Shown here in pieces: positions 35,741 to 44,663 of a DNA stretch of 64,000 nucleotides; positions within the stretch are counted from its first letter, which is position 1, and each line of letters begins with the position of its first letter. Position numbers and translations under genes: made by a program. The stretch is from assembly GCA_036275365.1 (NCBI GenBank), contig DASUDX010000047.1, positions 1 through 64,000 on the forward strand, written 5' to 3'. The notes under the pieces are model-generated. The model ran no database searches. It was not told the origin of the DNA and was given only the letters and a program-made list of their open reading frames with translations. Origin of the DNA: DASUDX01 sp036275365 (GTDB taxonomy: Bacteria > Pseudomonadota > Gammaproteobacteria > Nevskiales > Nevskiaceae).

Positions 35741-36202
35741 TCAGCCCTTGGGCTTGTAGTGGGCGATCAGCCCGTGCAGCTCGGCATCGGTGCCGGCCTT
35801 GCGCAGCTGGGCGCAGAAGGCATCGTCGGAGAACATCTCGGCGATCGCCGCCAGATGCTTGAGGTGGGCTTCGGTGGCCGCCTGCGGCACCAGCAGCCCG
35901 AACACCAGATCCACCGGATTGCCGTCGTGGGCGTCGTAGTCGACCGGATGCTTCAGGCGCATGAACGCACCCACGCTGCCATCGACGCCCGACATGCGGC
36001 CGTGGGGGATGGCCACGCCGTGGCCGAGTCCGGTGCTGCCCAGCTTCTCGCGGCCGGTGAGGGCGTTGAACACCTCGGTCGCGGCCAGCCCCGGCGCGCC
36101 CTTGGCGAGCAGGCCGGCGAGTTCTTCCAGAGCCTTCTTCTTGCTGGTCACGCTCAGGCCACTGACCACCCGGTCAGCGCTGAGGATCTCGGTCAATTTC
36201 AT
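35741..36202 (-). CDS. ptsN: PTS nitrogen-regulatory EIIA (EIIA-Ntr)
   Basis: This 153-aa fructose-type EIIA has the phosphoacceptor His in GHGVAIPHGRMSG (near 67). EIIA-Ntr controls potassium uptake, stress sigma factors and nitrogen-linked functions in other proteobacteria by its phosphorylation state. AGGAG lies 7 nt before the ATG. It is the first gene of the PTS operon; the rpoN and hpf genes that often precede it are not here, since an M28 peptidase gene lies upstream. Confidence 0.95.
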   Translation of the reverse strand: MKLTEILSADRVVSGLSVTSKKKALEELAGLLAKGAPGLAATEVFNALTGREKLGSTGLGHGVAIPHGRMSGVDGSVGAFMRLKHPVDYDAHDGNPVDLVFGLLVPQAATEAHLKHLAAIAEMFSDDAFCAQLRKAGTDAELHGLIAHYKPKG

Positions 36203-36245
36203 TCGCGGTCTCCTGCCGTCAGAGTTTCATTCTACGGGGGGCGGC

Positions 36246-37934
36246 TCAGGGCGTGCGCTTGAACTCGCTGCCGTCCTTCCACTGCGGGCGTTCCGGGGTC
36301 TGCGCCACCCGGTAGCCGACCTCGAAGAGCATCTGCAGGTCCTCCACCATGCCGGCCGGGTTCCAGTCCGCGGTGATCTGGTCAGCCGGCTGGTGATAGG
36401 CCTCGCGGGTATAGGCCTCGCGCAGGCGCTGGCCAGTACCGGCCGGGCGATCGCGCAGCACGCTGCCGCCATCGGCGTACAGCGCCGGCACCCCGGCCTT
36501 GGCGAAGTTGAAGTGATCGGAGCGGTAGTAATAGCCCTTGTCGCTGTCCGGATCCGCCACCAGACGCCGGCCCTGGGCCTGCACCACGCCGGCCAGCACA
36601 TCCTCCAGGGTCGACTGCCCCTTGCCGACCACGATCACATCCTCGGTCGGTCCGTAGGGATTGAGCGCGTCCATGTTGATGTTGGCGATGTGATCGCCGA
36701 TCGGATACAGCGGGTTCTGCGCGTAGTAGCGCGAACCGATCAGGCCCTGCTCCTCCGCGGTGACGGCGAGGAACAGCAGGGAGCGCCGCGGCGGCTCGGG
36801 CAGACGGCTGAAGGCGCGCGCCACCTCGATCAGGCCGGCGGTGCCGGTGGCATTGTCGAGCGCGCCGTTGAAGATCGGATCGCCCTGGCGCTGGTCATCG
36901 CGGCCCAGGTGATCCCAGTGCGCGCTGTAGACGATCAGCTCCTTGCCGAGTGCCGGATCGGTGCCCGGCAGGCGCGCCGCCACATTGTGCGAGTCCACCG
37001 TGCGCAGGGTGTTCTTCACCGTGAAGCTGGCGCTGCCGGCTATCTCCACCGGCCGGAAATCCGGACGCGCGGCGGCGGCCTCCAGGGCGGCGAAGTCGAG
37101 TCCGGCGGCGGCGAACAGCTCGCGCGCCTTGTCCAGCGCGATCCAGCTCTGCACCGCCACCCGTCCGGCGTTGCCATCGGCGCTGGCCACGGTGAACTGC
37201 TCGCCACGCCAGGAGTTGGCGACCACGAACCACGGATAGCCGGCCGGCCCGGTCTGGTGAACGATGATCGCCGCTGCCGCGCCGAGCTGGGAGGCGATGT
37301 CGTACTTGTAGGTCCAGCGGCCGTAGTAGGTCATCGCCTTGCCGCCGAACATCGCCTCATCGAGGCTGCCATCGGCCTTGCGCACCGGTGGGTCGTTGAC
37401 CAGCATCACCAGCGTCTTGCCGCGCACATCGAGGCCCTTGTAGTCATCCCAGCCCAGCTCCGGCGCCTGCACGCCGTAGCCGACGAACACCAGCGGCGCC
37501 TCGCTCACCGTCACCTCGGGCTGGTAGCGCTCGGTCACCGCCACCGCGTTGCCGTTGAAATCCAGCGGGATCACCTGGTCCTTGACCCGCAGCTGGCCCG
37601 AGGGCCGGCCATCGATGCCAGCCAGCGGCACCTTCTGCACATAGCTGCCGTCCGGGTTGCCCGGCGCCAGCCCCAGCGCCTTGAACTGCTCGGTGAGGAA
37701 GGCGACGGTCTTCTCCTCGCCCGCGGTGCCCGGCAGCCGGCCCTCGAAGGCATCGGAGGACAGGGTCTCGATCGAGGCCATCAGCGTGGAGGCCGCGATG
37801 GCCGCCTTGGCGGTATCCGGCACCGTGAGGGCCGCCACGGCAGCCGGCGCCGGCGCGACCGCTGCCGAGGGCGCCTGCCGCTGACAGGCGCTGAACAGGG
37901 ACAGGGCCAGGACGGCCACAAGCAGGACGCGCAT
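36246..37934 (-). CDS. M28 family metallopeptidase, predicted lipoprotein
   Basis: This 562-aa exported aminopeptidase-like enzyme has a lipoprotein signal with FSAC (Cys17), a PA domain inserted at about 140-270, and an M28 catalytic domain. Zinc-binding and catalytic residues are visible: His/Asp in YSAHWDHLG, Asp in NGALDNATGT, Glu-Glu in TAEEQGLIG, Asp in INMDALNP, and His in EAYHQPADQ. GGGAG precedes the ATG. Its likely role is trimming N-terminal residues from peptides at the cell envelope, alongside the S9 peptidase and POT system at 12.9-16.8 kb. Confidence 0.92.
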   Translation of the reverse strand: MRVLLVAVLALSLFSACQRQAPSAAVAPAPAAVAALTVPDTAKAAIAASTLMASIETLSSDAFEGRLPGTAGEEKTVAFLTEQFKALGLAPGNPDGSYVQKVPLAGIDGRPSGQLRVKDQVIPLDFNGNAVAVTERYQPEVTVSEAPLVFVGYGVQAPELGWDDYKGLDVRGKTLVMLVNDPPVRKADGSLDEAMFGGKAMTYYGRWTYKYDIASQLGAAAAIIVHQTGPAGYPWFVVANSWRGEQFTVASADGNAGRVAVQSWIALDKARELFAAAGLDFAALEAAAARPDFRPVEIAGSASFTVKNTLRTVDSHNVAARLPGTDPALGKELIVYSAHWDHLGRDDQRQGDPIFNGALDNATGTAGLIEVARAFSRLPEPPRRSLLFLAVTAEEQGLIGSRYYAQNPLYPIGDHIANINMDALNPYGPTEDVIVVGKGQSTLEDVLAGVVQAQGRRLVADPDSDKGYYYRSDHFNFAKAGVPALYADGGSVLRDRPAGTGQRLREAYTREAYHQPADQITADWNPAGMVEDLQMLFEVGYRVAQTPERPQWKDGSEFKRTP

Positions 37935-38012
37935 GAATCGACTCCCGAGGCGATCAGTTGACCCGCGCAGTATGCCGAGACCGGCATCCGGACCGGGGTC
38001 TGTCCTCCCGGC

Positions 38013-39665
38013 TCAGGCCATTTCGCAGCGCCCGCGGCCCGCCCGCTTGGCGCGGTACATGGCGCCGTCTGCCGCCACGATCAGCTCATCGCGGCTGCTG
38101 CCGTGCACCGGATGCAGGGCGACGCCGGTGCTCGCCCCCACCCGGACCGTCACCCGGCCGCCGGGCGCCGGCAGCTCGAAGACCTCGAACAGCCCCTCCA
38201 CGATCTCGCTGCACACCTGCACCGCGCGCTCCGGGGGTTGCAGCGTGCGCTCGAGAATGATGGCGAACTCATCGCCCCCCAGGCGGGCCAGGGTGTCCTC
38301 GCTGCGCAGACGGGCCGAGAGCCGCTCGGCGATGCCGCACAGCAGGGCGTCTCCGATATGGTGGCCATGCTGATCATTGACCGGCTTGAACCCATCGATA
38401 TCGATGTAGGCCAGCACAAAGCCCTCCTGGCGGCGCCGGCTGCGTTCGATGGCACTGCTCAGCCGGTCCATGAACAGGGCACGGTTGGCGAGGCCGGTCA
38501 GCGGGTCGTGGGTGGCCAGATGGTGGGCACGCGCCTCGGCGCGTTCGCGTTCGAGCATTTCCTCGCGCAGGCGGCGGTTGTGCCCGGCCGTTTCCTCGAG
38601 CGCCGCCCGCACGCGCGCAGCATGCCGCGCGCTGGCATTGAACAGGGCGGTTGCCATCAGCCCAGCCGCCAACAGCAGCCAGGGCACCAGGCGCTCGGTG
38701 AGCGGTACCGGATCGTCCCGCTGGGCAAAGCGCAGCGTCCACTGCCGGCCCGGGACTTCCAGCCGGCGGGGCTCGCGGACCCAGTCGGCGGTGGCGAGCG
38801 GCTGCGGCTCGCCGTCGGCCCGCGGGGCCGTGGTGGCGTACAGCAGCCGGGATGCATCCGCCACCGGACCGTCATACACCTCGAAATCCAGTGCGCTGCC
38901 GGCGGCGCCCAGCAGACCCTGCATGAAGGCCTCGGCGTGGAAGGTCGCATTCACCCAGCCGATATGGACCCCGTGGCGGTAGGCCGGCTGATATCCGATG
39001 AAGCCCACCTGGGTGCCGACGGCGCTCAGCAGGCGCAGCCGTGGGCTGAGGGCCGCGTGGTCGCTCGCCACCGCGGCCCTCAGGGAGTCACGGCGGCCCG
39101 CGTCGCGCATCATGTCGATGCCCAGCGCACGCTCGCTGTCGGCCGTCAGCGGCTCGGTGTACAGCACCACGGCGTGCTCTTCCGGCTCCACCGGCGTGAT
39201 CGGCGGTGGCGGCGGGCGCAGGTCGAAGCGGGTGATCCGCTCCGGATCGGCGAAGCGGGCATCGAAGGGCTCACTGCGCACACGGGCGATGAAGGCCGGC
39301 CGCTCGTCCAGGGCGACTCGCTGGGTGAAGGTCATCGAGCGGATGCCCGGGTAATGCTCGGCGAGCCGCAACTGGGCCACATACTGGCGCCAGTCGTCGC
39401 GCGTCACCTCGGTCGAGGCCTCGAACATGCCGCGCCCTCCGCGCAGCACCTGCATGTACGCGGCCAGGCGCTCGTTGATGGCGGTCTCGATCCGTCGGAT
39501 CTCGGCATCGATGCGCGCTTCGCGGTGCGCCACCACCAGGCTGTGCGCCTGCCACACCGCGACCAGGGTCGCCGCCAGCAGCAGCGCTGCCAGCGGCCGA
39601 CGCCAGCGCACCCAGGCAGCGGCGGGAGGAGGTGTCACTCGAGGCCCAGGGGCGGATACGCTCAT
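38013..39665 (-). CDS. Membrane-bound CHASE-GGDEF diguanylate cyclase
   Basis: The 550-aa product has a membrane helix (about 22-44), a periplasmic CHASE sensor (about 65-260, with LRGGRGMFEAST and HYPGIRSMTFTQRV), a second helix (about 325-345), a short coiled coil (EEMLERERAEARAHH) and a C-terminal GGDEF domain. The active-site GGDEF is intact near 463, and an inhibitory RxxD (RSED) lies five residues before it. It should make cyclic di-GMP in response to an external ligand, with product feedback. No EAL domain is present. The ATG at 39665 was chosen; about 110 upstream codons are low-complexity. Confidence 0.93.
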   Translation of the reverse strand: MSVSAPGPRVTPPPAAAWVRWRRPLAALLLAATLVAVWQAHSLVVAHREARIDAEIRRIETAINERLAAYMQVLRGGRGMFEASTEVTRDDWRQYVAQLRLAEHYPGIRSMTFTQRVALDERPAFIARVRSEPFDARFADPERITRFDLRPPPPPITPVEPEEHAVVLYTEPLTADSERALGIDMMRDAGRRDSLRAAVASDHAALSPRLRLLSAVGTQVGFIGYQPAYRHGVHIGWVNATFHAEAFMQGLLGAAGSALDFEVYDGPVADASRLLYATTAPRADGEPQPLATADWVREPRRLEVPGRQWTLRFAQRDDPVPLTERLVPWLLLAAGLMATALFNASARHAARVRAALEETAGHNRRLREEMLERERAEARAHHLATHDPLTGLANRALFMDRLSSAIERSRRRQEGFVLAYIDIDGFKPVNDQHGHHIGDALLCGIAERLSARLRSEDTLARLGGDEFAIILERTLQPPERAVQVCSEIVEGLFEVFELPAPGGRVTVRVGASTGVALHPVHGSSRDELIVAADGAMYRAKRAGRGRCEMA

Positions 39666-39685
39666 GGTCGGACGACTCGACAGGG

Positions 39686-39708
39686 GCCGGCGGGCGGCTG
39701 CCGCCGGC
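39686..39708. repeat. GC-rich inverted repeat between the GGDEF and Tsx-like genes
   Basis: The arms GCCGGCGG and CCGCCGGC are perfect over 8 bp with a 7-nt loop, in the 90-bp divergent spacer. It may be an operator or a leader hairpin of either gene. Confidence 0.4.
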
Positions 39709-39755
39709 TGGCCAGACGATGACCGTCGTCCGCCACGAAATCGAGTGGGTAAAGC

Positions 39756-40487
39756 ATGCAATGGCGAGCGCTGGCGGTGATGGGCACTCTCCCCCTGCTG
39801 GCGGCGATTCCGATCTCCGCGGCCGGGGCGGCGGGGACGGCCAACCTGCAGGTGCTCTATGGGGATGACTATCAGCCGGGGGACCTGAGCCGCCGCACCG
39901 TGACCGTCCAGCAGGGTGGCGACTGGCACTGGCGCGGCCTCCGCGGCGACCACTTCCTGTTCGCCGATTTCATCGAGCCGTTCGCCACCGAGTCGCGCCA
40001 CTACGCGGAAGCCACCGCCCGGGTGAGCCTTGCGCCATTGGTCGGCGCCGTGGAGAGCGGGCCGCTGCGCGACCTGCTGCTGGTGGCCAATGTCGAGGAC
40101 GGCGACAACCTGCGCAGCGTCCTCGCCGGTCTGGGCAGCACGCTCGCCCTACCCGGCTTCCAGCGCTTCCAGCTCAACCTGATGTGGCGAGACCGCCACG
40201 GCCTGTCCGGCAGTACAGCGCAGCTCTACGGGGCCTGGCTCGCCGAGCGGGCATGGCAGGGTCTGCACATCCAGTTCACCGGTTTCGCCGAATGGGTGGG
40301 CAGCGAGGGCGGCCGGGCCCCCAGCGTGCAGGGCCAGCCGCAACTGCTGCTCGACGTCGGCCGCTATGCCGGCAGGCCCCGCCGGCTGTGGGTCGGCGTG
40401 GAATATCTGTACTGGCACAACCGGGGAGGTCGCCGCGGACTGGACGAGCGCGTGCCGCAGATCATGGTCAAGGCGATACTGCCCTAG
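39756..40487 (+). CDS. DUF5020/Tsx-like outer membrane protein
   Basis: This is a 243-aa exported protein with a signal peptide (about 1-26, ISAAGAAG). The sequence alternates in a beta-barrel pattern with many aromatic residues and ends in a strand closing KAILP. Segments such as DYQPGDLSRRTVTVQ, WHWRGLRGDHFLFADFIEP and LWVGVEYLYWHNRGG fit the nucleoside-specific channel (Tsx/OmpK) and DUF5020 group. The substrate is not known. It is divergent from the diguanylate cyclase gene, with a GC-rich hairpin between. Confidence 0.75.
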   Translation: MQWRALAVMGTLPLLAAIPISAAGAAGTANLQVLYGDDYQPGDLSRRTVTVQQGGDWHWRGLRGDHFLFADFIEPFATESRHYAEATARVSLAPLVGAVESGPLRDLLLVANVEDGDNLRSVLAGLGSTLALPGFQRFQLNLMWRDRHGLSGSTAQLYGAWLAERAWQGLHIQFTGFAEWVGSEGGRAPSVQGQPQLLLDVGRYAGRPRRLWVGVEYLYWHNRGGRRGLDERVPQIMVKAILP

Positions 40488-40553
40488 CGCCCGTCCGATC
40501 TAGAGACGGGCGCCGGGGGCGACCGGCCAGGGCCGCGCGGACCCTCCGCTGGC

Positions 40554-41771
40554 CTACTTCAGCTCGGCCGAGCTCTTGCCGAGCAGGCGACGGGCGACGA
40601 TCAGCAGCTGGATCTGCTGGGTGCCTTCGAAGATGTCGAGGATCTTGGCGTCGCGCGCCCACTTCTCCAGCAGGGTGTGCTCGCCGTAGCCATGGGCACC
40701 GCACAGCTCCACGCACTTGAGGGCGACCTCGGTGGCGGTGCGGCCGGCCTTGGCCTTGGCCTGGCTGGCCTGCAGGGAGTTGGGGATGCGGTTGTCGGCC
40801 ATCCAGGCCGCCTTGAGCGTCAGCAGGCGGGCGGCCTCGTAGTCCGCCTCCATCTTCAGGAACTCGGCGGCGGCCGCCGACTGGGACAGGGCCGGACGGT
40901 CGTAATCGATCACCACATTGGCCTGCTCGAGCACCTCGCGGGTGTGGTCCAGGCAGGCGCGGGTCAGGCCCACCGCCATCCCGGCGACCAGCGGGCGGGT
41001 GTTGTCGAAGGTCTGCATGACCCCGGCGAAGCCCTTCTCGACATTGATCTCCGGATCGCCGAGCAGGTTCTCCTTGGGCACCCGCACATCCTTCAGGGCG
41101 AAGGCGGCGGTATCGGAGGCGCGGATGCCGAGCTTGTGCTCCAGCCGCACCAGCTCGAAGCCCGGCGTGCCCTTCTCCACCACGAAGCTCTTGATCGCCG
41201 CGCGGCCGAGGCTGCGGTCCAGGGTGGCCCAGACCACCACCAGCTCGGCGCGGGCGCCGCTGGTGACATAGATCTTCTCGCCGTTGAGGATGTAATGGTC
41301 ACCGTCGAGGCGGGCGGTGGTGCGGATGCTGGCGGAATCCGAGCCGGTGCCGGGCTCGGTGATCGCCATCGCCGCCCAGCGGCCCTTGAAGCGGGCCAGC
41401 TGTTCCTCGTTGGCCACCGCGGCGATCGCCGAGTTGCCGAGGCCCTGGCGCGGCATGGCCAGCAGCAGGCCGACATCGCCCCAGCACAGCTCGATGATGC
41501 CGAGCACGGTGGAGAGGTTCGACCCATTGCGGTTCTCGCCGGGCGCGCTGGCACGCGACTCGCCCTTGCCGGCCCCGGCAGCCCCGGCGCCGCCGCCTGC
41601 GCCGGCGGCATTCATGCCGTCGAGCAGGGAGGCGAGCATCTGCAGCTCCTTGGGCTCGTCATGCTCGGCGCGGTCGTACTGGCGCGAGATCGGGCGGAAC
41701 ACCTCGCGGGCCACCTGATGGGCCTGGTTGACCAGGGGGCGGAACTTCTTGGGGGTATCGAGAGTAATCAC
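40554..41771 (-). CDS. Acyl-CoA dehydrogenase (first of a pair)
   Basis: The 405-aa flavoprotein of the acyl-CoA dehydrogenase superfamily has AMAITEPGTGSDSASI (FAD/substrate loop), a YVTSGARAELVVVWATLD segment, and the C-terminal DIFEGTQQIQLLIVARRLLG with the FAD-binding EGT. Residues 55-78 are a Gly/Ala insertion. The start is GTG at 41771; it overlaps a TGA (GTGA). The substrate chain is unknown. It is separated from the second dehydrogenase by a palindromic heptad spacer and the two may form a complex, as related pairs do. Confidence 0.92.
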   Translation of the reverse strand: MITLDTPKKFRPLVNQAHQVAREVFRPISRQYDRAEHDEPKELQMLASLLDGMNAAGAGGGAGAAGAGKGESRASAPGENRNGSNLSTVLGIIELCWGDVGLLLAMPRQGLGNSAIAAVANEEQLARFKGRWAAMAITEPGTGSDSASIRTTARLDGDHYILNGEKIYVTSGARAELVVVWATLDRSLGRAAIKSFVVEKGTPGFELVRLEHKLGIRASDTAAFALKDVRVPKENLLGDPEINVEKGFAGVMQTFDNTRPLVAGMAVGLTRACLDHTREVLEQANVVIDYDRPALSQSAAAAEFLKMEADYEAARLLTLKAAWMADNRIPNSLQASQAKAKAGRTATEVALKCVELCGAHGYGEHTLLEKWARDAKILDIFEGTQQIQLLIVARRLLGKSSAELK

Positions 41772-41872
41772 GGCAGTTTCCAGTTGGTGCAGCAGTTTCC
41801 AGCTTCCGGTTGCGGCGTCCCGGCTCCCAGACCTGCGGCTGGAAACCGGAAACCGTCGACTGGAAACGGCTT
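41772..41872. repeat. Palindromic heptad-repeat element between the two acyl-CoA dehydrogenase genes (element C)
   Basis: This 101-bp spacer is a nested palindrome. The outer arms 41774-41783 and 41860-41869 match at 9 of 10 bases, and the inner arms 41793-41803 and 41838-41848 at 10 of 11. The units are again GTTTCCAG-like on the left and CTGGAAAC-like on the right. On the minus strand 34 sense codons without a stop lie between the upstream stop codon and a TGA that overlaps the next GTG start. Confidence 0.75.
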
Positions 41873-43189
41873 TCAGACGAGGACCACGCCTTCCATGAAG
41901 GCACAGGCGCGCAGATCGCGGTACCAGCGCTCCACCGGATGTTCCTTGACGAAGCCATGGCCTCCCAGCAGCTGCACGCCGTCGGAGCCGATGCGCATCG
42001 CCTTGTCCGCGGCAAAGCGCCGGGCCAGCGCGGCCTCACGGGCACTGTCCTCGCCACGCTCGGCGCGGTTGGCCGCGCGCCAGGTGAGCAGGCGCAGGCC
42101 CTCCAGCTCGATGGAGATGTCGGCGACGGCGAAGGCCACCGCCTGGCGGTGGCTGATCGGCTCACCGAAGGCGACCCGCTCGTTGACATAGGGCACGAGG
42201 TAGTCGAGCACCGCCTGCGCGCAGCCGGTGGCGAGCGCCGACCAGGCGATGCGCGAGAGGCGGATGCATTCGGCATAGGTCTCGCCACGGCCTTCGTCGA
42301 GCAGGGCGCTGGCCGGCACCGTGACATTGTCCAGACGCAGGCGCTGGGTGGCCGCGGCGCGCAGGCCCATCGCCGGCTCGGCCTGGACCGACAGCCCGGC
42401 CTGGGCGGCCTCGACCAGGAACAGCGCCGGTCCCCGGCCTTCCAGCTGGGCGGCGACGATGAACAGCTCGGCCTCGGCGGCGCGCGGCACCAGGCTCTTG
42501 AGCCCGGTCAGCACATAGCCGTTCTCGGCGCGGTAGGCGCGGGTCTCGAGCAGGAAGGGATCGAACAGCGGACGCGGCTCCTGGATCGCCAGGGCCGCCG
42601 CCGGCACCGAGTCGCCGACGAAGGCCGGCAGATAGCGCGCCTGCTGCTCGGCCGAGCCCCACAGCACCAGCGCCTGGCTGACCGCCATCGGCGCCAGACA
42701 GGCCACCGCCAGACCCAGATCGCCCTGGGCCAGCGCCTCGGTGATCAGCACCTGGGTGATGGCCGAGCGCTCGGCGCCGGCGCCGCCGAGATCCTCGGGC
42801 ACCGCGAGGCTGGCCAGGCCCAGCTCCATCGCCCCCTTGAGCAGCTCGGGCGGCGCGGCGCAGGCGGCATCCGCCGCGGTGGCGGCCGGGCGCAGCTGCT
42901 CCATCCCGAACTGGGCCGCCGCCTCGCGCAGCATCTGCTGCTCCTCGGTGGGGTTCAGGTCAAACAGCTCGCCCTTGGGCCGGCTGCCCAGGCGCGCCGG
43001 CTGGACCAGCTGGCGGGTGGCGCCAAAGGCGCGGGCGGCGGCGCCAACCGCAATGAAGCCGCCGCGGCTGGCCTCGAACACCAGCTTCTCGGAGGCCCGG
43101 CGCAGGCCGAGGCGATCGATCACCGGGGAGGCGGCGAAGCGGTTGAGGGCACGCAGGCCGAGGCCCATCGCGTTGGGGGATCGGGACAT
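41873..43189 (-). CDS. Acyl-CoA dehydrogenase (second of a pair)
   Basis: The 438-aa product has the full fold: an N-terminal helical domain after a 70-residue extension, the middle beta domain (AALAIQEPRPLFDPF, where the usual TEPxxGSD is altered), and a C-terminal helical domain with RVAFGEPISHRQAVAFAVADI and QLLGGHGFVKEHPVERWYRDLRA. The altered FAD/substrate loop suggests a non-standard substrate or a mainly structural role in a heteromer with its neighbour. It is followed by element C. Confidence 0.9.
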   Translation of the reverse strand: MSRSPNAMGLGLRALNRFAASPVIDRLGLRRASEKLVFEASRGGFIAVGAAARAFGATRQLVQPARLGSRPKGELFDLNPTEEQQMLREAAAQFGMEQLRPAATAADAACAAPPELLKGAMELGLASLAVPEDLGGAGAERSAITQVLITEALAQGDLGLAVACLAPMAVSQALVLWGSAEQQARYLPAFVGDSVPAAALAIQEPRPLFDPFLLETRAYRAENGYVLTGLKSLVPRAAEAELFIVAAQLEGRGPALFLVEAAQAGLSVQAEPAMGLRAAATQRLRLDNVTVPASALLDEGRGETYAECIRLSRIAWSALATGCAQAVLDYLVPYVNERVAFGEPISHRQAVAFAVADISIELEGLRLLTWRAANRAERGEDSAREAALARRFAADKAMRIGSDGVQLLGGHGFVKEHPVERWYRDLRACAFMEGVVLV

Positions 43190-43207
43190 GGCAGAACTCC
43201 GGGTGAA

Positions 43208-43714
43208 TCAGGCGGTGCGGGCTCGCACCGAGGGGGCCTTGACCTCGCCGGCAGCGAGCGCGGCGGCGGTGCGGGCGAGAAACTCATCGACCAGATGGGC
43301 GAACTTGCCCTGGATGAAGGGCGGCGCCAGCAGGCGGTACATCAGCGGTACCGGCACCTCGCGCAGCTCCCCCTTCACCGAGAAGCTCAGGCGGGTCTGG
43401 CGGCCGTCGGCCTCGAGGCGGAAGCGGCCCTCGATGCTGGCATTGCCCACGCCCTTGAGCGGGGTCCAGCTGAGCTCCCCACGGGCGGCATCGATGCGGT
43501 AGTGCGCGCCATAGCTCACCTCGTGGGCGATCTTGGCCAGGCGCGAGCCAATCACCGCCATCTCCCAGCGGTACTGGTCGGGACCCAGGCGGGTCAGCTT
43601 GCGCAGCTTGGGGAAACGGCCGATGGTGGTCTCGAGATCGGCGAGCAGGGCCCGCGCGGTGTCCAGCGGTGCGTCCACGCGCAGGCTGCGTTCGATCTCC
43701 AGGGGTACGTTCAT
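43208..43714 (-). CDS. SRPBCC/DUF1997-like lipid-binding-fold protein
   Basis: This 168-aa cytoplasmic protein has a START/Bet v1-like layout: EIERSLRVDAPLDTARALLADLETTIGRF at the N-terminus, a beta-sheet with GELSWTPLKGVGNASIEGRFRLEADG, and a long C-terminal helix ending in Ala-rich sequence. Such folds bind hydrophobic ligands. It lies 18 bp upstream of the dehydrogenase pair and is probably cotranscribed, so a role in handling their acyl substrates is a reasonable guess. The ATG at 43714 with GAGG upstream was preferred over one 13 codons earlier. Confidence 0.75.
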   Translation of the reverse strand: MNVPLEIERSLRVDAPLDTARALLADLETTIGRFPKLRKLTRLGPDQYRWEMAVIGSRLAKIAHEVSYGAHYRIDAARGELSWTPLKGVGNASIEGRFRLEADGRQTRLSFSVKGELREVPVPLMYRLLAPPFIQGKFAHLVDEFLARTAAALAAGEVKAPSVRARTA

Positions 43715-43847
43715 GGGGAGCCTCGACAGGAGGCGATGCGCCGGTCGCGTCATCGCGTGAGGTGCACAGCCTCGCAGCTTGCGCCGGCGCTGACATTGCC
43801 CGGCCTGCCAGCGCGCGTGGCCGGACAGTCAAGCGAGGCGGCGCGGC

Positions 43848-44663
43848 TCAGTCCGGCTGGGTGTCGCGGGCACTGCGGCGGGCGGCGCGGCGCTCCTCGC
43901 GCAGGCGCAGCTGGCGGAAATCCCGATAGGCCTGGGCGCTCCACAGCCGGGCCAGGCTCTGCACATGCCAGCGCAGATGGCGCAGGGTGCGCCGGGTGGC
44001 GCGCTGGGCGCGGTGGCTGACCATCGCCGCCGGCACCACCTGCACCTCGTAGCCGGCGTTCCAGGCACGCAGGCAGAGGTCGGCGTCCTCGCAGTACATG
44101 AAAAAGCGCTCGTCGAAGCCGTTGAGCGCGCGGAAGGTATCGGCACGGAAGGCCATGAACAGGCCCGCCACCCAGTCCACCCGCTGCGCGCGCGACAGGG
44201 CGAGGTCGTACAGCGGCCGCTCGCCCCAGGTGTAGCGCTGCAGCAGGCGCAGCGGGCTGGGGGCGCGGCGGGCGTTGTCGGCGGCGCGGCCATCGGCCTC
44301 CACCACCCGGGTGCTGGCCACCCCCAGGCGGGCATTGCCGAAGGCCAGCGCCAGCCCCTCGAAGGGATTGCCGTGCAGGCGCAGCTCGGGGTCGATGGCG
44401 GCGAGGAAGCGACCGCGGGCGCGCGCCAGCGCCGCGTTGTGATTGGCGCCGAAGCCCTTGGGCTGCGGATTGCGGATGATCGTCAGCGCCCCCGGCCAGA
44501 GCCGCTCCAGGCCCTCGGCCGGCTCCTCGATGTTGAGGGTCAGCAGGATCTCGGTGCGCGCCGGCAGCAGGTGCTCGCGGCAGTCGCGCAGGAGCCGGCG
44601 CACCGATCCTCCGTGGCCATGGCTGACCACCGAGAGGCTCCAGTCCGGACCGCCTTCGCTCAC
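43848..44663 (-). CDS. GT2 family glycosyltransferase (rhamnosyltransferase-like)
   Basis: The 271-aa enzyme has a GT-A fold: SLSVVSHGHGGSVRRLL at the N-terminus, NPQPKGFGANHNAALARARGRF, the metal-site-like AAIDPELRL, and GFDERFFMYCEDADLCLRAW, typical of rhamnosyltransferase-type GT2 proteins. The start is GTG at 44663, overlapping the upstream stop (GTGA). The sugar and acceptor are unknown. A 133-bp spacer separates it from the SRPBCC gene. Confidence 0.87.
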   Translation of the reverse strand: MSEGGPDWSLSVVSHGHGGSVRRLLRDCREHLLPARTEILLTLNIEEPAEGLERLWPGALTIIRNPQPKGFGANHNAALARARGRFLAAIDPELRLHGNPFEGLALAFGNARLGVASTRVVEADGRAADNARRAPSPLRLLQRYTWGERPLYDLALSRAQRVDWVAGLFMAFRADTFRALNGFDERFFMYCEDADLCLRAWNAGYEVQVVPAAMVSHRAQRATRRTLRHLRWHVQSLARLWSAQAYRDFRQLRLREERRAARRSARDTQPD

